From an uncultured Bacteroidales bacterium (GTDB taxonomy: Bacteria > Bacteroidota > Bacteroidia > Bacteroidales > Paludibacteraceae): 64,000 nucleotides of DNA. Shown one piece after another: positions 44,101 to 53,586 of this stretch. The stretch covers positions 124,001-188,000 of the forward strand of contig CADCDS010000002.1 in assembly GCA_902800215.1 (NCBI GenBank), given 5' to 3'. The notes beneath the pieces are model-generated. The model ran no database searches and was not told the DNA's origin. It worked only from the letters and a program-made list of their open reading frames with translations. The translations under genes were made by a program, and so were the position numbers. Each line of letters opens with the position of its first letter. Positions within the stretch are counted from its first letter, which is position 1.

Positions 44101-44575
44101 GATGCGTAACTTGATTACCGATATGAGTTTCAACAACCGCTATTCGCTCTATTCGAATCAAGGTCAGTTCATGCCGGATTATTATGCAACCAGTGCACTG
44201 ATGTTCGGTGACGCTTATACTGCTTTTGCACAGCAGATTGACCAGTTCAATATCGACAAGGGTGCGAATACCTACAGTCCGATTATGTCGCATTATCTGG
44301 TAACAGACCAATGCATGGAGGACGGTTCTTTCCTGCGTCTGAACCAGTTGACACTTGGTTATTCGCTGCCGAAAGTATGGATGGAGAAGACGAAAGTGAT
44401 CAGCAATATCCGCGTGTATGTACAGGGTACGAATCTCTTCTGCGCAACGAAGTACAGCGGTTTGGATCCGGAAGTAGATACGCGTTCGAGCAAGAACCCG
44501 TTGACTCCGGGTGTGGACTTCTCCGCTTATCCGAAGAGCCGCGGTATCAATGTAGGTTTAAATATCCAATTCTAA
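41156..44575 (+). CDS. SusC/RagA-type TonB-dependent outer-membrane transporter
   Basis: 1139 residues from the ATG at 41156. Signal peptide to about residue 22, a CarboxypepD_reg-like domain (ISGVVKDQTGETIISATVMV, about 23-105), the SusC signature region (EEVVVTGYGTTKKRDVVTSV), a plug (IRVRGGTSL, PLYIVDGMP, IYGAQGANGVIIITTK), and a beta-barrel ending NVGLNIQF. It imports oligosaccharides with the SusD protein next door; the neighbours point to pectic oligomers. Confidence 0.94.
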   Translation: MKLNLSVFRTMVLSAMLLVGMAVQARVISGVVKDQTGETIISATVMVQGTTIGTVTDFDGNYSLDVPEDAKVLVFSYVGMKTQELAITGDVMNVVLADESEILEEVVVTGYGTTKKRDVVTSVASVSADQIKDIPVASASEALQGKLAGVSVINTEGSPDADVKIRVRGGTSLTQSNDPLYIVDGMPVSSISDIAPSDIASMDVLKDAAATAIYGAQGANGVIIITTKDADSDDDKMSFHVDYSGFVGWKKIAKKYDVMDPRDFALMQYEWASMKYNTTDPGNSDLRGQFYAYFDPLYNSTKYKDAAEIETTPIATLLDQYDDRTLHDFVDWQDRTFGRTGFNSNQSVSLSGGNKNANFTLSYNRIDDKAIMEQSNYTRNNISGKAKFKPFKNFTIGFTTRYTQTDVLGSGSNAIKDNGTSTESRLRNCVVYTPTTLLSKDDGTGDEDETFGSLYDPITTIRDNYKLKMDKKWNIQGYMSYKFAKHFTARVDLGYESRHIRTNRYYGPTTYFSRNTGRPGIAGGTAQIEVADQYATTLTNHNTLEWKQTFANNHNVSVLVGEETVIRKGSTQTELGFGYKGSYDALTGEIFNYMGQAAYSEFTNYINPRDNQLSFLARANYDYKGRYYITGTFRADCSTRFVKGHQWGYFPSGAVAWRMSDEEWMEDAAGWLSNLKLRLSVGVAGNNNVDLGYLHPDFLSQQMTYFDMGTGTSNILVVGGSEKIAANPNLKWETTITRNFGIDYGFFNERLTGTIDLYWNTTKDLIIRQNMPARYNYQYQNIGSTRNMGMEFSIKGIILDKKSKSLSYNLSVDANISFNKTRVEDLGNMTKMLAQTSCFGSSEYLTTAEFLLEVGQPVGNVLGYETDGYYTAADFQSYATSTHSWGLAAGVPNYGDGFLSNKPVPGSIKFKDQNGDGVIDEKDKVILGNTVPTHSGGFNINFNIGGDKWGKFDLAANFTFAFGNQILNLSKMEYTTVTEKTKMRNLITDMSFNNRYSLYSNQGQFMPDYYATSALMFGDAYTAFAQQIDQFNIDKGANTYSPIMSHYLVTDQCMEDGSFLRLNQLTLGYSLPKVWMEKTKVISNIRVYVQGTNLFCATKYSGLDPEVDTRSSKNPLTPGVDFSAYPKSRGINVGLNIQF

Positions 44576-44596
44576 CCATCGTAAATATACATTATT

Positions 44597-46537
44597 ATGA
44601 AAGCAAAATATTTCATTTTAGGTGCACTTGCACTTACTTTGGTAGCCTGCGAGAAGGGATTCTTCGAGACAGAGTCTCCTTCGGCAATGGATGAAGCGGT
44701 GTTCAAGTCAGCTGACCTAACCGAACAAGCCATTGGTGCTATCTACAACTGTTTCGGCGAGGATAAGTCGTTCCGTAACCGTCTTTGCGGTGGTTATGTA
44801 GCACTGAACACCGATATCGAGCACTGCTCCAAGTCGGAGGATGCAGAATATGCGGCCTATAACATGACCGGCGGTACGGGTAACCTCTCTACTTCGAACG
44901 GTAAGGATCCTTGGGCTTATCTGAACTCAGCGATCGAGCGTGCGAATGTAGTAGTGGACGGAATCCGTCAACACTCCGACACCACGGAAGCAACTTTCAA
45001 GTACCTGTTAGGTGAAGCGTTAACTCTTCGTGCCTTCTGCTATCTGGAGATGGTTAAGTTATGGGGTGACGTGCCGGCAAGTTTTGAGAGTTTCAACGGA
45101 TATAACCCGGAAGTGTTGTACACTAAGAAGCAGGATCGTAACGTGGTGTATGAGCAGTTACGTCTTGACCTCAAAGAGGCAGCGCGTCTGATGCCGTGGT
45201 CTGCTCAATGTCCGGGTAGCGCATCTAACTACACCGGTCGTCCGAGTAAGGCATTGGCGTTCGGTTTGCTGGCTCGTCTGGACTTGATGTATGCTGGTTT
45301 GGCTATGCGTCCGGATGTGTTCACCGAAGGTGGTACTTCCGCTTGCTCCATTCAGTATAATGTGAAAGATCCGGATAAGCGTCAGGAACTCTATCAAGAG
45401 GCTGTATGGGCTTGTGCGCAGATCATCAAACAAGAGGATTATAAGTTCAAACCGAAGTTTGAGGATGTGTTCAAAGATCTGTGTCAAGATGTGACCGACT
45501 ATTCGAAATCGGAGTGGATCTGGGCATTGCCGTTCCTGGACGGTGCTCGTGGCCAAGTACTGGCGTTGACAGGCAACAAGATGTCTACCAACTGTGCCGG
45601 CGCATTGATCAACACCATCTCCTACGGTGCCGGAAACAACAACAATGCCAAGACGCAAGCTATGATCGAGATCGTACCGACGTTCTATTATGCGTACGAC
45701 AAAGCGGACAAACGTCGTGATATTACGATTCTTCCTTGGACATGGGAGTACGATAACGGTGAAGGTACCGGATCGTCTTATACAGACGTAGTCTTCCCGG
45801 GTGTTGCTGCAACGGATAAGAAGGTATATCAAAAACAGTCGAATGCAAGTCAGATGTACCTCGGTAAGCTGCGTGTAGAATGGATGGCTCGTAGTTACTC
45901 GTCCAATGAGGACTGTATCGATATGCCGGTGCTGCGTTATACGGATGTGCTGATGATGTTTGCTGAGGCGGCGATTGGTTCGAAAGAAGGCAATGCACCG
46001 AGTGAGTTGTACGGTATCTCCGCACAGGATTGTATGGATAAGGTACGTGCGCGTGCAGGTCTTCCTTCCGTACCCGTTACTTTTGAGAATATCGTGAATG
46101 AGCGTGCGTTTGAGTTCTGCGGTGAGAACCTCCGTAAGTATGACTTGATGCGTTGGGGTATCCTTAAGGAGCGTCTGGAAGCAGCGCAGGCAGCTGTGTA
46201 TGATTTGCAAGCAGGAGCAGGTGCTTATGCAGGTCGTCCGGATTCCGTATATTTCCACTATACGCGTAACGATGATTTTGCGCAGAACGGTGCCGCTTAT
46301 GTGTTTGACCGTTTCATTGGTTTGGATCTTGATGCAGCTCGCCCGGCTGAGTTTGACAAAGAGAACGGTTGGGTAGTTAAGTCGTTCTTTGATAAGGATG
46401 AAGTGCCGGTGATCACAACGGAGAACTGGTATCTCTTCAAACCGGGCACGAACATTGATATGCATCAATACTGGCCGATTTTCGATGTGAATATTTCCGC
46501 ATCTAACGGAACCCTTTGGAATGACTACGAATATTAA
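44597..46537 (+). CDS. SusD/RagB-type glycan-binding lipoprotein
   Basis: 646 residues. Lipobox TLVAC, then the SusD N-terminal TPR-like part (LTEQAIGAIYNCF, RALEN-like EALTLRAFCYLEMVKLWGDVP) and the RagB C-terminal part (MPVLRYTDVLMMFAEAAI, FENIVNERAFEFCGENLRKYDLMRWG). It forms the lid of the SusC transporter and binds the substrate at the cell surface. Its 3' end overlaps the pectate lyase gene by 17 bases. Confidence 0.93.
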   Translation: MKAKYFILGALALTLVACEKGFFETESPSAMDEAVFKSADLTEQAIGAIYNCFGEDKSFRNRLCGGYVALNTDIEHCSKSEDAEYAAYNMTGGTGNLSTSNGKDPWAYLNSAIERANVVVDGIRQHSDTTEATFKYLLGEALTLRAFCYLEMVKLWGDVPASFESFNGYNPEVLYTKKQDRNVVYEQLRLDLKEAARLMPWSAQCPGSASNYTGRPSKALAFGLLARLDLMYAGLAMRPDVFTEGGTSACSIQYNVKDPDKRQELYQEAVWACAQIIKQEDYKFKPKFEDVFKDLCQDVTDYSKSEWIWALPFLDGARGQVLALTGNKMSTNCAGALINTISYGAGNNNNAKTQAMIEIVPTFYYAYDKADKRRDITILPWTWEYDNGEGTGSSYTDVVFPGVAATDKKVYQKQSNASQMYLGKLRVEWMARSYSSNEDCIDMPVLRYTDVLMMFAEAAIGSKEGNAPSELYGISAQDCMDKVRARAGLPSVPVTFENIVNERAFEFCGENLRKYDLMRWGILKERLEAAQAAVYDLQAGAGAYAGRPDSVYFHYTRNDDFAQNGAAYVFDRFIGLDLDAARPAEFDKENGWVVKSFFDKDEVPVITTENWYLFKPGTNIDMHQYWPIFDVNISASNGTLWNDYEY

Positions 46538-47960
46538 AATAGCGTCGTTATTGCTTGGTCTCATCCTCTGCCTCCCTGCTTGTGGAGGCGGAGAGAATGA
46601 GCCGAAGCCTACCACTAAGGTGCCGGCTTTTCCGGGTGCTGACGGTGGAGGTAAATATGTAACGGGTGGTCGTGAAGGTCTTGTAGTGCATGTGACTACG
46701 TTGGAGGATGCACGAGATAAGTCCACCGGTCAACCGATGGTTGGTACCTTGCGTAAGGCGTTGCAGATGGATGGTACTCGGACAGTGGTGTTCGATGTGT
46801 CCGGAACGATCAACCTGACCAGCCAACTGGAAGTAACCGCCGGAAACCTCACCATTGCCGGTCAGACGGCACCGGGTGACGGTATCTGTATCGCAGGTTA
46901 TCCGGTGGTGGTAAAAGCCAGCAATGTGATCATTCGTTTTCTGCGTTTCCGCATGGGAGACCAGAACAAAGTGGAAGGCGATGCGTTGTCTATCAATGAC
47001 CATTCGAACATCATCGTGGACCACTGCTCGTTCTCCTGGAGTACGGACGAGTGCGTGAGTTGTTACGGCAATACCGATTTTACGCTGCAGTACTGTTTTA
47101 TCACAGAGAGTCTGCGTCGGTCGGTGCACGTGAAGGGCAACCACGGCTACGGAGGTATCTGGGGAGGCAAGAATGCGTCGTTTCATCATAACCTGCTGGC
47201 GCACCACGACAGCCGTAATCCGAGATTTGACCATTCGTATGTAAATAACAAGTGTTTTGGTCCGATTGACTATGTCAATAACGTGGTGTATAACTGGGGA
47301 GGTAACTCCACTTATGGTGGCGAAGGTTACACGCAGGCGCGTAAAATCAATATGGTGAATAACTACTATAAGTACGGCCCGGTTACGAGTAAAAAGAACC
47401 GATTGGTAGATCCGACCGTCAGTTGTGAATTCTGCTCCGATGGACACACGTTGATACCGGGTAAGTTCTGGTTGGAAGGGAACTATATGTACGGTTATGC
47501 AGACGTGACTTCGGATAACTGGAAGGGTTCTACACAAACCGGTAGTAACGTCAAAGCGACGGCGCGTTGGACAGAGGGGTTGACCGCATTGGAGAACGAA
47601 CAAAGTGCTGAAGCGGCTTTTGAGACCGTGCTGACGAAGGCCGGTTGTTCCCATCACAGAGATGCGATTGATGCCCGTATCGTCAATGAGGTGCGGAATG
47701 GCAGTTATACCTATACCGGTTCAAACGGTTCGACGAAGGGACTGATTGATTCTCCTTCGGATGTAGGAGGATATCCTGCTATCGCTGAGATCCATCGTGC
47801 CGATGACTACGATACCGATTTGGATGGTATGCCGGACGCATGGGAGGATGAGCATGGCTTGGATAAAAATGCATCCGCTGACGGAAAAACTTATACGCTG
47901 GATAAGAATTATACCAACTTAGAGGTGTACCTCAACAGTTTGGTACAGGATTTGTTCTAA
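46521..47960 (+). CDS. Pectate lyase, polysaccharide lyase family 1, lipoprotein
   Basis: 479 residues. Lipobox LPAC. Parallel beta-helix lyase: FPGADGGGKYVTGGREG, GTLRKALQMDGTRTVVFDVSGTI, NLTIAGQTAPGDGICI, ASNVIIRFLRFRMGDQN, NIIVDHCSFSWSTDE, GYGGIWGGKNASFHHNLLAH, HDSRNPRFDH (with the likely catalytic Arg). It cuts polygalacturonate by beta-elimination. A dockerin-like calcium segment near the end (DTDLDGMPDAWEDEHGLDKN) is seen in the Bacteroidetes members. Confidence 0.9.
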   Translation: MTTNIKIASLLLGLILCLPACGGGENEPKPTTKVPAFPGADGGGKYVTGGREGLVVHVTTLEDARDKSTGQPMVGTLRKALQMDGTRTVVFDVSGTINLTSQLEVTAGNLTIAGQTAPGDGICIAGYPVVVKASNVIIRFLRFRMGDQNKVEGDALSINDHSNIIVDHCSFSWSTDECVSCYGNTDFTLQYCFITESLRRSVHVKGNHGYGGIWGGKNASFHHNLLAHHDSRNPRFDHSYVNNKCFGPIDYVNNVVYNWGGNSTYGGEGYTQARKINMVNNYYKYGPVTSKKNRLVDPTVSCEFCSDGHTLIPGKFWLEGNYMYGYADVTSDNWKGSTQTGSNVKATARWTEGLTALENEQSAEAAFETVLTKAGCSHHRDAIDARIVNEVRNGSYTYTGSNGSTKGLIDSPSDVGGYPAIAEIHRADDYDTDLDGMPDAWEDEHGLDKNASADGKTYTLDKNYTNLEVYLNSLVQDLF

Positions 47961-47980
47961 GAACATAAAAATTGGCAATT

Positions 47981-49477
47981 ATGAAAAAACTGATGCTTTC
48001 TATCTTGGCGCTGGTCAGCGTAACGGCTATGGCGCAGACGAAGTACTCGCACTATTATACCAACCTGCCGTGTGCAGTGGAAGAAGTTCAAGAAGTCGTG
48101 ATCCCCGAATATACGGTGACCTTAACCGATTTTGGCGCCGTAGGTGACGGTGTGACGGATTGTTCTGAAGCTTTTGAAGCGGCTCTCAAGCATCTTAAGA
48201 AACAAGGTGGCGGACACCTCATCGTGCCAAACGGAACATGGTTGACCGGTCCGATTAAGTTGATCAGTAACTTCGATCTGCACTTGGAAGATCAGGCAAC
48301 GATTCTCTTCTCGAACAACAAGGAGCTGTATGTGCAGAAATCCGATACGCTTCGTGACGGAAGTAAGAAATGTAACGCTTGCGTCTATGGTTCGAAACTG
48401 GAGAATGTAGCTATTACCGGTTACGGAACGCTGGACGGACAGGGAATCTACTGGCGTCCGGTGAAGCAGAAGAAAGTGAGCGAAGAGCAATGGGAAGAGT
48501 TGCTGGCGATGGGTGGTAAAGTGCTGGCAGACGGCAACAGCAAGAATTGGAAGATCTGGTATCCGTTTGGTCTCAAGAAGGAGTATAACGTGCCCAATAT
48601 CGCTTCGGATGCGATTATCCAAGAGAAGATGCGACCGCATCTGGTGAATATCACCGATTCGAAGAACGTGCTGGTGGAGCATGTGCATTTGTTGAACTCC
48701 CCTAAGTTCCACTTGGTGCCGACGCGTATCCAGAACCTGATCATCGATGGAGTGAACATCCGTTGTCCGCATTGGGCGCAGAACGGTGACGCCATGGATC
48801 CGGGAAATGTGCAGGTGGCTCTGATCGTGAACTGTAATATCTCTTGCGGTGACGACGGTATCTGTATGAAAGGCGGTGTGGGTCAGAAAGGTGTAGATGC
48901 CGGACCGCAACGCGATTTCTTGATTTGCAACGATACCGTTTACCATGCGCATGGTGGATTCGTGATCGGTTCCGAGTTCAGTGGCGGTATGCAGCGGCTG
49001 GTAGTGAAGGACTGCCGTTTCGAAGGAACGGAGATCGGTTGCCGTTTCAAATCAGCGCCGGGTCGTGGCGGTTGGTGCGAAGATATCTACTGCTATGATA
49101 TTATCATGAAGGATATCGTGGAGGCGGCATTCCTGATTCAGTCCGGTTATGCGGATAAAGGAGCCGGCGTCAGCGCGACCGATAAGGATAACAAGGAGAC
49201 GTTCTTCCCCGATTGGTCGAATATCACGTTCCGCAATATCACCTGCGTAGGATCGAAGCAGGCGGTGGATATTCAGGGACTGAAGGGAAAACCGGTGCAT
49301 AACATCCTCTTTGACCAGGTGACCGTGATTGGAAACAAGAACGGTATCAAGATGGAATGGGCGGAAGACATCAAGTTTGTGAACTGCCAGATCAACCCCA
49401 AACCCATGCCTATTACAGAATATAAAAAGATTAAAAATGTCCTCTACAACGGGAAAGATCCTGATGCAGCGGAATGA
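47981..49477 (+). CDS. Polygalacturonase, glycoside hydrolase family 28
   Basis: 498 residues from the ATG at 47981; the signal peptide ends at AMA-QT. GH28 right-handed helix: VTLTDFGAVGDGVTDCSEAF, LDGQGIYW, catalytic acids in NGDAMDP (about 268-274) and CGDDGI (about 290), GFVIGSEFSGG (about 329) and RFKSAPGRGG (about 353; RFK replaces the usual RIK). Hydrolyses pectic galacturonans, probably in the periplasm after import through SusCD. Confidence 0.92.
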   Translation: MKKLMLSILALVSVTAMAQTKYSHYYTNLPCAVEEVQEVVIPEYTVTLTDFGAVGDGVTDCSEAFEAALKHLKKQGGGHLIVPNGTWLTGPIKLISNFDLHLEDQATILFSNNKELYVQKSDTLRDGSKKCNACVYGSKLENVAITGYGTLDGQGIYWRPVKQKKVSEEQWEELLAMGGKVLADGNSKNWKIWYPFGLKKEYNVPNIASDAIIQEKMRPHLVNITDSKNVLVEHVHLLNSPKFHLVPTRIQNLIIDGVNIRCPHWAQNGDAMDPGNVQVALIVNCNISCGDDGICMKGGVGQKGVDAGPQRDFLICNDTVYHAHGGFVIGSEFSGGMQRLVVKDCRFEGTEIGCRFKSAPGRGGWCEDIYCYDIIMKDIVEAAFLIQSGYADKGAGVSATDKDNKETFFPDWSNITFRNITCVGSKQAVDIQGLKGKPVHNILFDQVTVIGNKNGIKMEWAEDIKFVNCQINPKPMPITEYKKIKNVLYNGKDPDAAE

Positions 49478-49526
49478 TTAATCCTTATTAACCATTTATA
49501 TTAACAATTTTAAAAAATCAACAATT

Positions 49527-50231
49527 ATGAAGAAATTTTTTCTCTTCGCAGCTGCCGTTGCTGCAGCTATGACAATTAACGCACAGGTTTATGACCTCGC
49601 AGAGATGAACTTCGCTGAGGCAGATCTGACTGTAGTTAATGGTACTATTACCGACAACGCTTCTAAGAGCTATTTCGAGGTAAAGAACAATGAAGGTGAG
49701 ACCGTAGAGTTGTCTATCGCTCAATTGCCGAACATTAAGTTCACGTACAAGAACTCGGCAGTAAAGACCGCTTTCAAGGTATACTACATCACCGAGAGTA
49801 ACGCTAAGGGTAAAATCCAGATGGATGGTAACCAACGGGACATTACTTTAACCAATGTAAATGTTGGTGACGTTATTACGCTTTATGTAAATTCGAAGGG
49901 TGATACTGGAGCTCAGTTCGCAGATGGTGACAAGGGTACCGCTTTCACGGGTGCTGTAGCTGTTAATCCGGATGCAGCCGGTATCGCTTCTGCTCTTCCG
50001 GGCAAGTCAAACGAGACCGAGCCTTATGAGATTAAGGTACAGGCTATTGCTTCGACGGTTATCATCCGTGAGACCGCTGGTGGTTATATCCTTCACAAAA
50101 TTGAGATTGGTGGTAGCCAAGCTATCGAGAACACCAATGCTGACGTTAAGACTGTTAAGACCTTCGAGAACGGTCAACTCGTTATCATCAAGAATGGTGT
50201 TAAGTACAACGCTCTGGGGGTACAGCTCTAA
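49527..50231 (+). CDS. Secreted protein with a C-terminal ENGQ-type sorting motif
   Basis: 234 residues. Signal peptide ending INA-QV. A beta-rich body (KSYFEVKNNEGETVELSIAQ, VGDVITLYVNSKGD, ASTVIIRETAGGYILHKIEI) resembles the repeated sandwich module of the giant protein at 25590. C-terminus KTFENGQLVIIKNGVKYNAL, GVQL, as in other type IX-like cargo here. Last gene of the pectin locus, so possibly a pectin-binding or surface protein. Confidence 0.7.
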   Translation: MKKFFLFAAAVAAAMTINAQVYDLAEMNFAEADLTVVNGTITDNASKSYFEVKNNEGETVELSIAQLPNIKFTYKNSAVKTAFKVYYITESNAKGKIQMDGNQRDITLTNVNVGDVITLYVNSKGDTGAQFADGDKGTAFTGAVAVNPDAAGIASALPGKSNETEPYEIKVQAIASTVIIRETAGGYILHKIEIGGSQAIENTNADVKTVKTFENGQLVIIKNGVKYNALGVQL

Positions 50232-50296
50232 TGTACTGTTTGGAACAGGATCATCACGGGACCATCTCCCGAGAACCTTACTTCCAGAACAAAACG

Positions 50297-50323
50297 AAGG
50301 CTCGCGAAATGCGAGCCTTTTTT
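50297..50323 (+). terminator. Terminator of the pectin locus
   Basis: AAGGCTCGC, GAAAT loop, GCGAGCCTT, then T6. It ends exactly at the stop codon of the convergent FAD oxidoreductase. Confidence 0.85.
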
Positions 50324-51791
50324 ATTGTTCTGCGATCTTCAGCGCGGCGTTGATGCCGTCTAAAGCACTGCTGGTAATACCTCCGGCATAACCCGCGCCT
50401 TCTCCGCATGGATAAAGATTAGGCATGCTTATTGACTGAAGCGACTCCGGATCCCGGGGAATGCGCACCGCACTGCTGCTTCTGCTTTCAACACCTAATA
50501 TTACGGCATCATTCGTCAGAAATCCCGGATACTTGCGATCAAAATCGCGGAATCCTTGCTGCAAGCGTTTGCATATATGCGCCGGTAACCATTGGTCTAA
50601 CCGACTCGGTACGATACCAGGCAGGTAGCTGCATGAAGGCAGGGATTTGGATTCGCGTTCTTCTACGAAGTCTTGTAAGCGTTGAGCGGGTGCTTGGGCC
50701 TCAGGACCTCCGTGCTCAAAGGCGAGCCGTTCCAAGGCTTCTTGGTATTCAAGGCCGCGAAGTGGATCGGAGCCCGGTATATCCTCCGGATTGATCTGCA
50801 CCACCATACCGGAATTGGCATAAGGCGAGTTGCGATGAGAAGCCGACATTCCGTTCACCACACAACTGCCTGCTTCGCTTCCTGCAGGCACGATATGTCC
50901 ACCGGGACACATACAGAACGAATAGACGCCTCGTCCATCCACTTGCGTCACAAGCGAGTAGGAGGCATTGCCGACATATTCCACGTTCGTGGTATGGTAC
51001 ATGAGGCGGTTGATAAGCGCCTGCGGATGCTCAGCACGCACACCCATCGCAAACCCCTTCGTCTCTAATGTCACACCCTCTTTCGCTAACATCCGATACG
51101 TATCGTGCGCCGAATGGCCGATCGCCAGTATAATGGGAGTTTTTGATTGAATGAAATCGTTAAATCGTAAATCGTCAATTCGTAAATTGAAATGGATCTC
51201 TCCTCCATGCGCAAGAATGCATTCCCGCATACTTTTTATGATGCCCGGCAGTTTGTCGGAGCCTATATGCGCATGGGCTTCGTAGAGCACCGTATCCGGT
51301 GCACCGAAATAATGGAAGAGTTCCATGACGCGTTGCATGTTTCCCCGTTTCTTGGAACGAGAGAACAGTTTGCCGTCCGAAAACGTACCTGCTCCGCCTT
51401 CGCCGAAACAGTAGTTCGATTCCGGATTCAGTCCCTCGTTGCGATTCAACAACGCAATATCGCGTTTGCGTTCACTCACTTCTTTTCCTCGTTCGTAGAT
51501 GATCGGTTTAATGCCGTGCTCCAACAGCGTCAGTGCGGCAAATAATCCTGCCGGACCGGCACCGATGATGATGGCAGAGCGTGTGGCGTTATGCACATCT
51601 TGGAATACAGGCGGTTCATAGAGCGGAATAGGGGCATCCTTTGGAATAGGATTTCCCTTCTCGTCCGTCAGAATAGTTAAATGCACGCGCAACTCCCGTT
51701 GCCGTGCATCTATACTTCGCTTCACGATTCGCCATTGTTGTTCGGCGATATACGCTTCGCGTGGAGAAAGTATGTACTGTTTACTTTCCAA
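50322..51791 (-). CDS. FAD-dependent oxidoreductase (COG2509 type)
   Basis: 489 residues. An N-terminal helical extension ([20 protein letters not shown]) precedes the Rossmann motif [19 protein letters not shown] (about 74-92), then [46 protein letters not shown] and [20 protein letters not shown] near the end. Uncharacterised flavoprotein dehydrogenase of the NAD(P)/FAD type. A loop ([12 protein letters not shown]) is encoded by a CGTAAATCGT word repeat at 51143-51192, where relatives have a longer loop. Its start overlaps recA by 11 bases. Confidence 0.85.
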   Translation of the reverse strand: MESKQYILSPREAYIAEQQWRIVKRSIDARQRELRVHLTILTDEKGNPIPKDAPIPLYEPPVFQDVHNATRSAIIIGAGPAGLFAALTLLEHGIKPIIYERGKEVSERKRDIALLNRNEGLNPESNYCFGEGGAGTFSDGKLFSRSKKRGNMQRVMELFHYFGAPDTVLYEAHAHIGSDKLPGIIKSMRECILAHGGEIHFNLRIDDLRFNDFIQSKTPIILAIGHSAHDTYRMLAKEGVTLETKGFAMGVRAEHPQALINRLMYHTTNVEYVGNASYSLVTQVDGRGVYSFCMCPGGHIVPAGSEAGSCVVNGMSASHRNSPYANSGMVVQINPEDIPGSDPLRGLEYQEALERLAFEHGGPEAQAPAQRLQDFVEERESKSLPSCSYLPGIVPSRLDQWLPAHICKRLQQGFRDFDRKYPGFLTNDAVILGVESRSSSAVRIPRDPESLQSISMPNLYPCGEGAGYAGGITSSALDGINAALKIAEQ

Positions 51792-52821
51792 TCTTATCCA
51801 TTACGGTCTCCAGACCGAGTTCTTTCACTTTCTCACCGATCTTAACCTCTAACTCTTCGCACAGATCCGGGTTTTCTTTCAGCACTTCTTTCACTTTGTC
51901 GCGACCTTGACCGAGTTTGGTGTCTCCGTAACTGAAGAAAGAACCGGATTTCTTGATCACTTCCGTAGCTACAGCGAAATCCAGAATCTCACCGATCTTA
52001 GAAATACCTTCGTTGAACATCAGATCAAACTCGGCTTTCTTGAACGGAGGTGCCACTTTGTTCTTCACTACCTTCACGCGCACCTGGTTACCCTTGATGG
52101 TGTCACCCTCTTTGATCTGACCGGTACGGCGGATATCCAGACGCACCGAAGCGTAGAACTTCAACGCGTTACCACCAGTGGTCGTCTCCGGGTTTCCGAA
52201 CATCACACCGATCTTCTCGCGCAACTGGTTGATGAAGATGACGGTGGTTCCTGTTTTGTTGACAGACGCAGTCATCTTACGCAGCGCCTGACTCATCAGA
52301 CGTGCCTGCAGACCCACTTTGTTATCACCCATCTCACCGGCAATCTCGGCCTTCGGCGTCAATGCCGCTACGGAGTCAATGACGATCAAGTCCACTGCAG
52401 CCGAACGGATCAACTCATCCGCGATATCCAGTGCCTGCTCACCGCTATCCGGTTGTGCAATCAGCAACTCAGCGATGTTGACACCTAATTTCTCGGCATA
52501 GAAACGGTCGAAGGCATGCTCGGCATCGATGATAGCGGCAATACCGCCTACTTTCTGCACCTCTGCCATCGCGTGGATAGCGAGTGTGGTCTTACCGGAC
52601 GACTCCGGACCGTAGATCTCGATGATACGGCCTTTCGGATAACCGCCTACACCCAATGCGTAGTTCAAACCCAGACTACCCGTCGGGATAACCGGTACAT
52701 TCTCGATGTTCTCTTCACCGAGTTTCATGATGGCGCCCTTGCCATATTCCTTATCAATCTTCGCCATCGCGGCCTGCAGCGCTTTCAACTTGTCTGCATT
52801 CGGTGCTTGTTTCTCTGCCAT
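51781..52821 (-). CDS. recA: Recombinase RecA
   Basis: 346 residues, standard length. Walker [22 protein letters not shown], Walker B-like [10 protein letters not shown], loop L1 EGEMGD-like [22 protein letters not shown] cut, L2 [21 protein letters not shown]. It pairs homologous DNA strands and triggers the SOS response. Promoter at 52911-52942. No LexA-like box was recognised in the short leader. Confidence 0.97.
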   Translation of the reverse strand: MAEKQAPNADKLKALQAAMAKIDKEYGKGAIMKLGEENIENVPVIPTGSLGLNYALGVGGYPKGRIIEIYGPESSGKTTLAIHAMAEVQKVGGIAAIIDAEHAFDRFYAEKLGVNIAELLIAQPDSGEQALDIADELIRSAAVDLIVIDSVAALTPKAEIAGEMGDNKVGLQARLMSQALRKMTASVNKTGTTVIFINQLREKIGVMFGNPETTTGGNALKFYASVRLDIRRTGQIKEGDTIKGNQVRVKVVKNKVAPPFKKAEFDLMFNEGISKIGEILDFAVATEVIKKSGSFFSYGDTKLGQGRDKVKEVLKENPDLCEELEVKIGEKVKELGLETVMDKIGK

Positions 52822-52910
52822 AAAAGTATTTACGATTTGTTATTATACTATGAAATAATTTGCTCCGGTTCTTATCTCGTTTTAACTCGAACGATTATTT
52901 CTAAACCGGT

Positions 52911-52942
52911 GCAAAATTACAAAAAAAAAATGACATACGCAA
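52911..52942 (-). promoter_or_regulatory. recA promoter
   Basis: -7 TAATTTTGC (52919-52911), -33 TTGCGTATGTCA (52942-52931). An inverted repeat AAAAAATGACA...TGTCATTTTTT (52925-52959) surrounds the -33 box and touches the nth stop. Confidence 0.8.
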
Positions 52943-52950
52943 AAGTTCTG

Positions 52951-53586
52951 TCATTTTTTTGAAAAATATCTGCAATATGGCGTTAATCCGCATTGCTCAC
53001 ACTTGGGTTTGCGTGCTTGACAAACGTATCTGCCGTGCAGCAAAAGCCAGTGATGAGCCTTGGGGATGATATCCGCAGGAATATATTTGACTAACGCTTT
53101 CTCCGTTTGTAGAGGATTCTTACTGTTCGTCGTTAATCCTAACCGTTCGCTGACACGGAAGATGTGGGTATCGACGGCCATGGTAGGTTGGTTCCAGATG
53201 ACAGCACAAACGACATTCGCTGTCTTGCGACCGACCCCCTGCAGGGTCTGCAGATCCTCAATGTTATCAGGAACGATACCGTTGTAAACTTCCACTAACC
53301 GCTGCGCCATCTGTACCAAATGTTCCGCTTTGGAACGTGGGTAACTGACGGATTGAATATATTCGAATACCTCATCGGAGGTCGCTGAGGCTAAAGATTC
53401 CGGCGTAGGGTAGGCGGCAAACAAAGCCGGTGTCACCATATTGACGCGTTTGTCTGTACATTGGGCGGAAAGCATTACCGCGACTAGGCATTGGAAAGGA
53501 TTGGCAAAAACCAATTCACTTTCTGCAACCGGCATATTGGCCTCAAACCACGCTAATATGTACTCAAAGCGCTGCTTGGTCGTCAT
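52951..53586 (-). CDS. nth: Endonuclease III (base-excision repair glycosylase/lyase)
   Basis: 211 residues. Helix-hairpin-helix LQGVGRKTANVV with catalytic Lys121, catalytic Asp139 in AVDTHIFRVSERLG, and a 4Fe-4S cluster from Cys189, 196, 199 and 205 (C-x6-C-x2-C-x5-C). It removes oxidised pyrimidines. Overlaps the DUF4924 gene upstream by 23 bases. Confidence 0.96.
   Translation of the reverse strand: MTTKQRFEYILAWFEANMPVAESELVFANPFQCLVAVMLSAQCTDKRVNMVTPALFAAYPTPESLASATSDEVFEYIQSVSYPRSKAEHLVQMAQRLVEVYNGIVPDNIEDLQTLQGVGRKTANVVCAVIWNQPTMAVDTHIFRVSERLGLTTNSKNPLQTEKALVKYIPADIIPKAHHWLLLHGRYVCQARKPKCEQCGLTPYCRYFSKK

Noticed and set aside
45158..46726. 522-codon frame opposite SusD
   Set aside because: Antisense shadow; Arg/Thr/His-rich composition and no domain.
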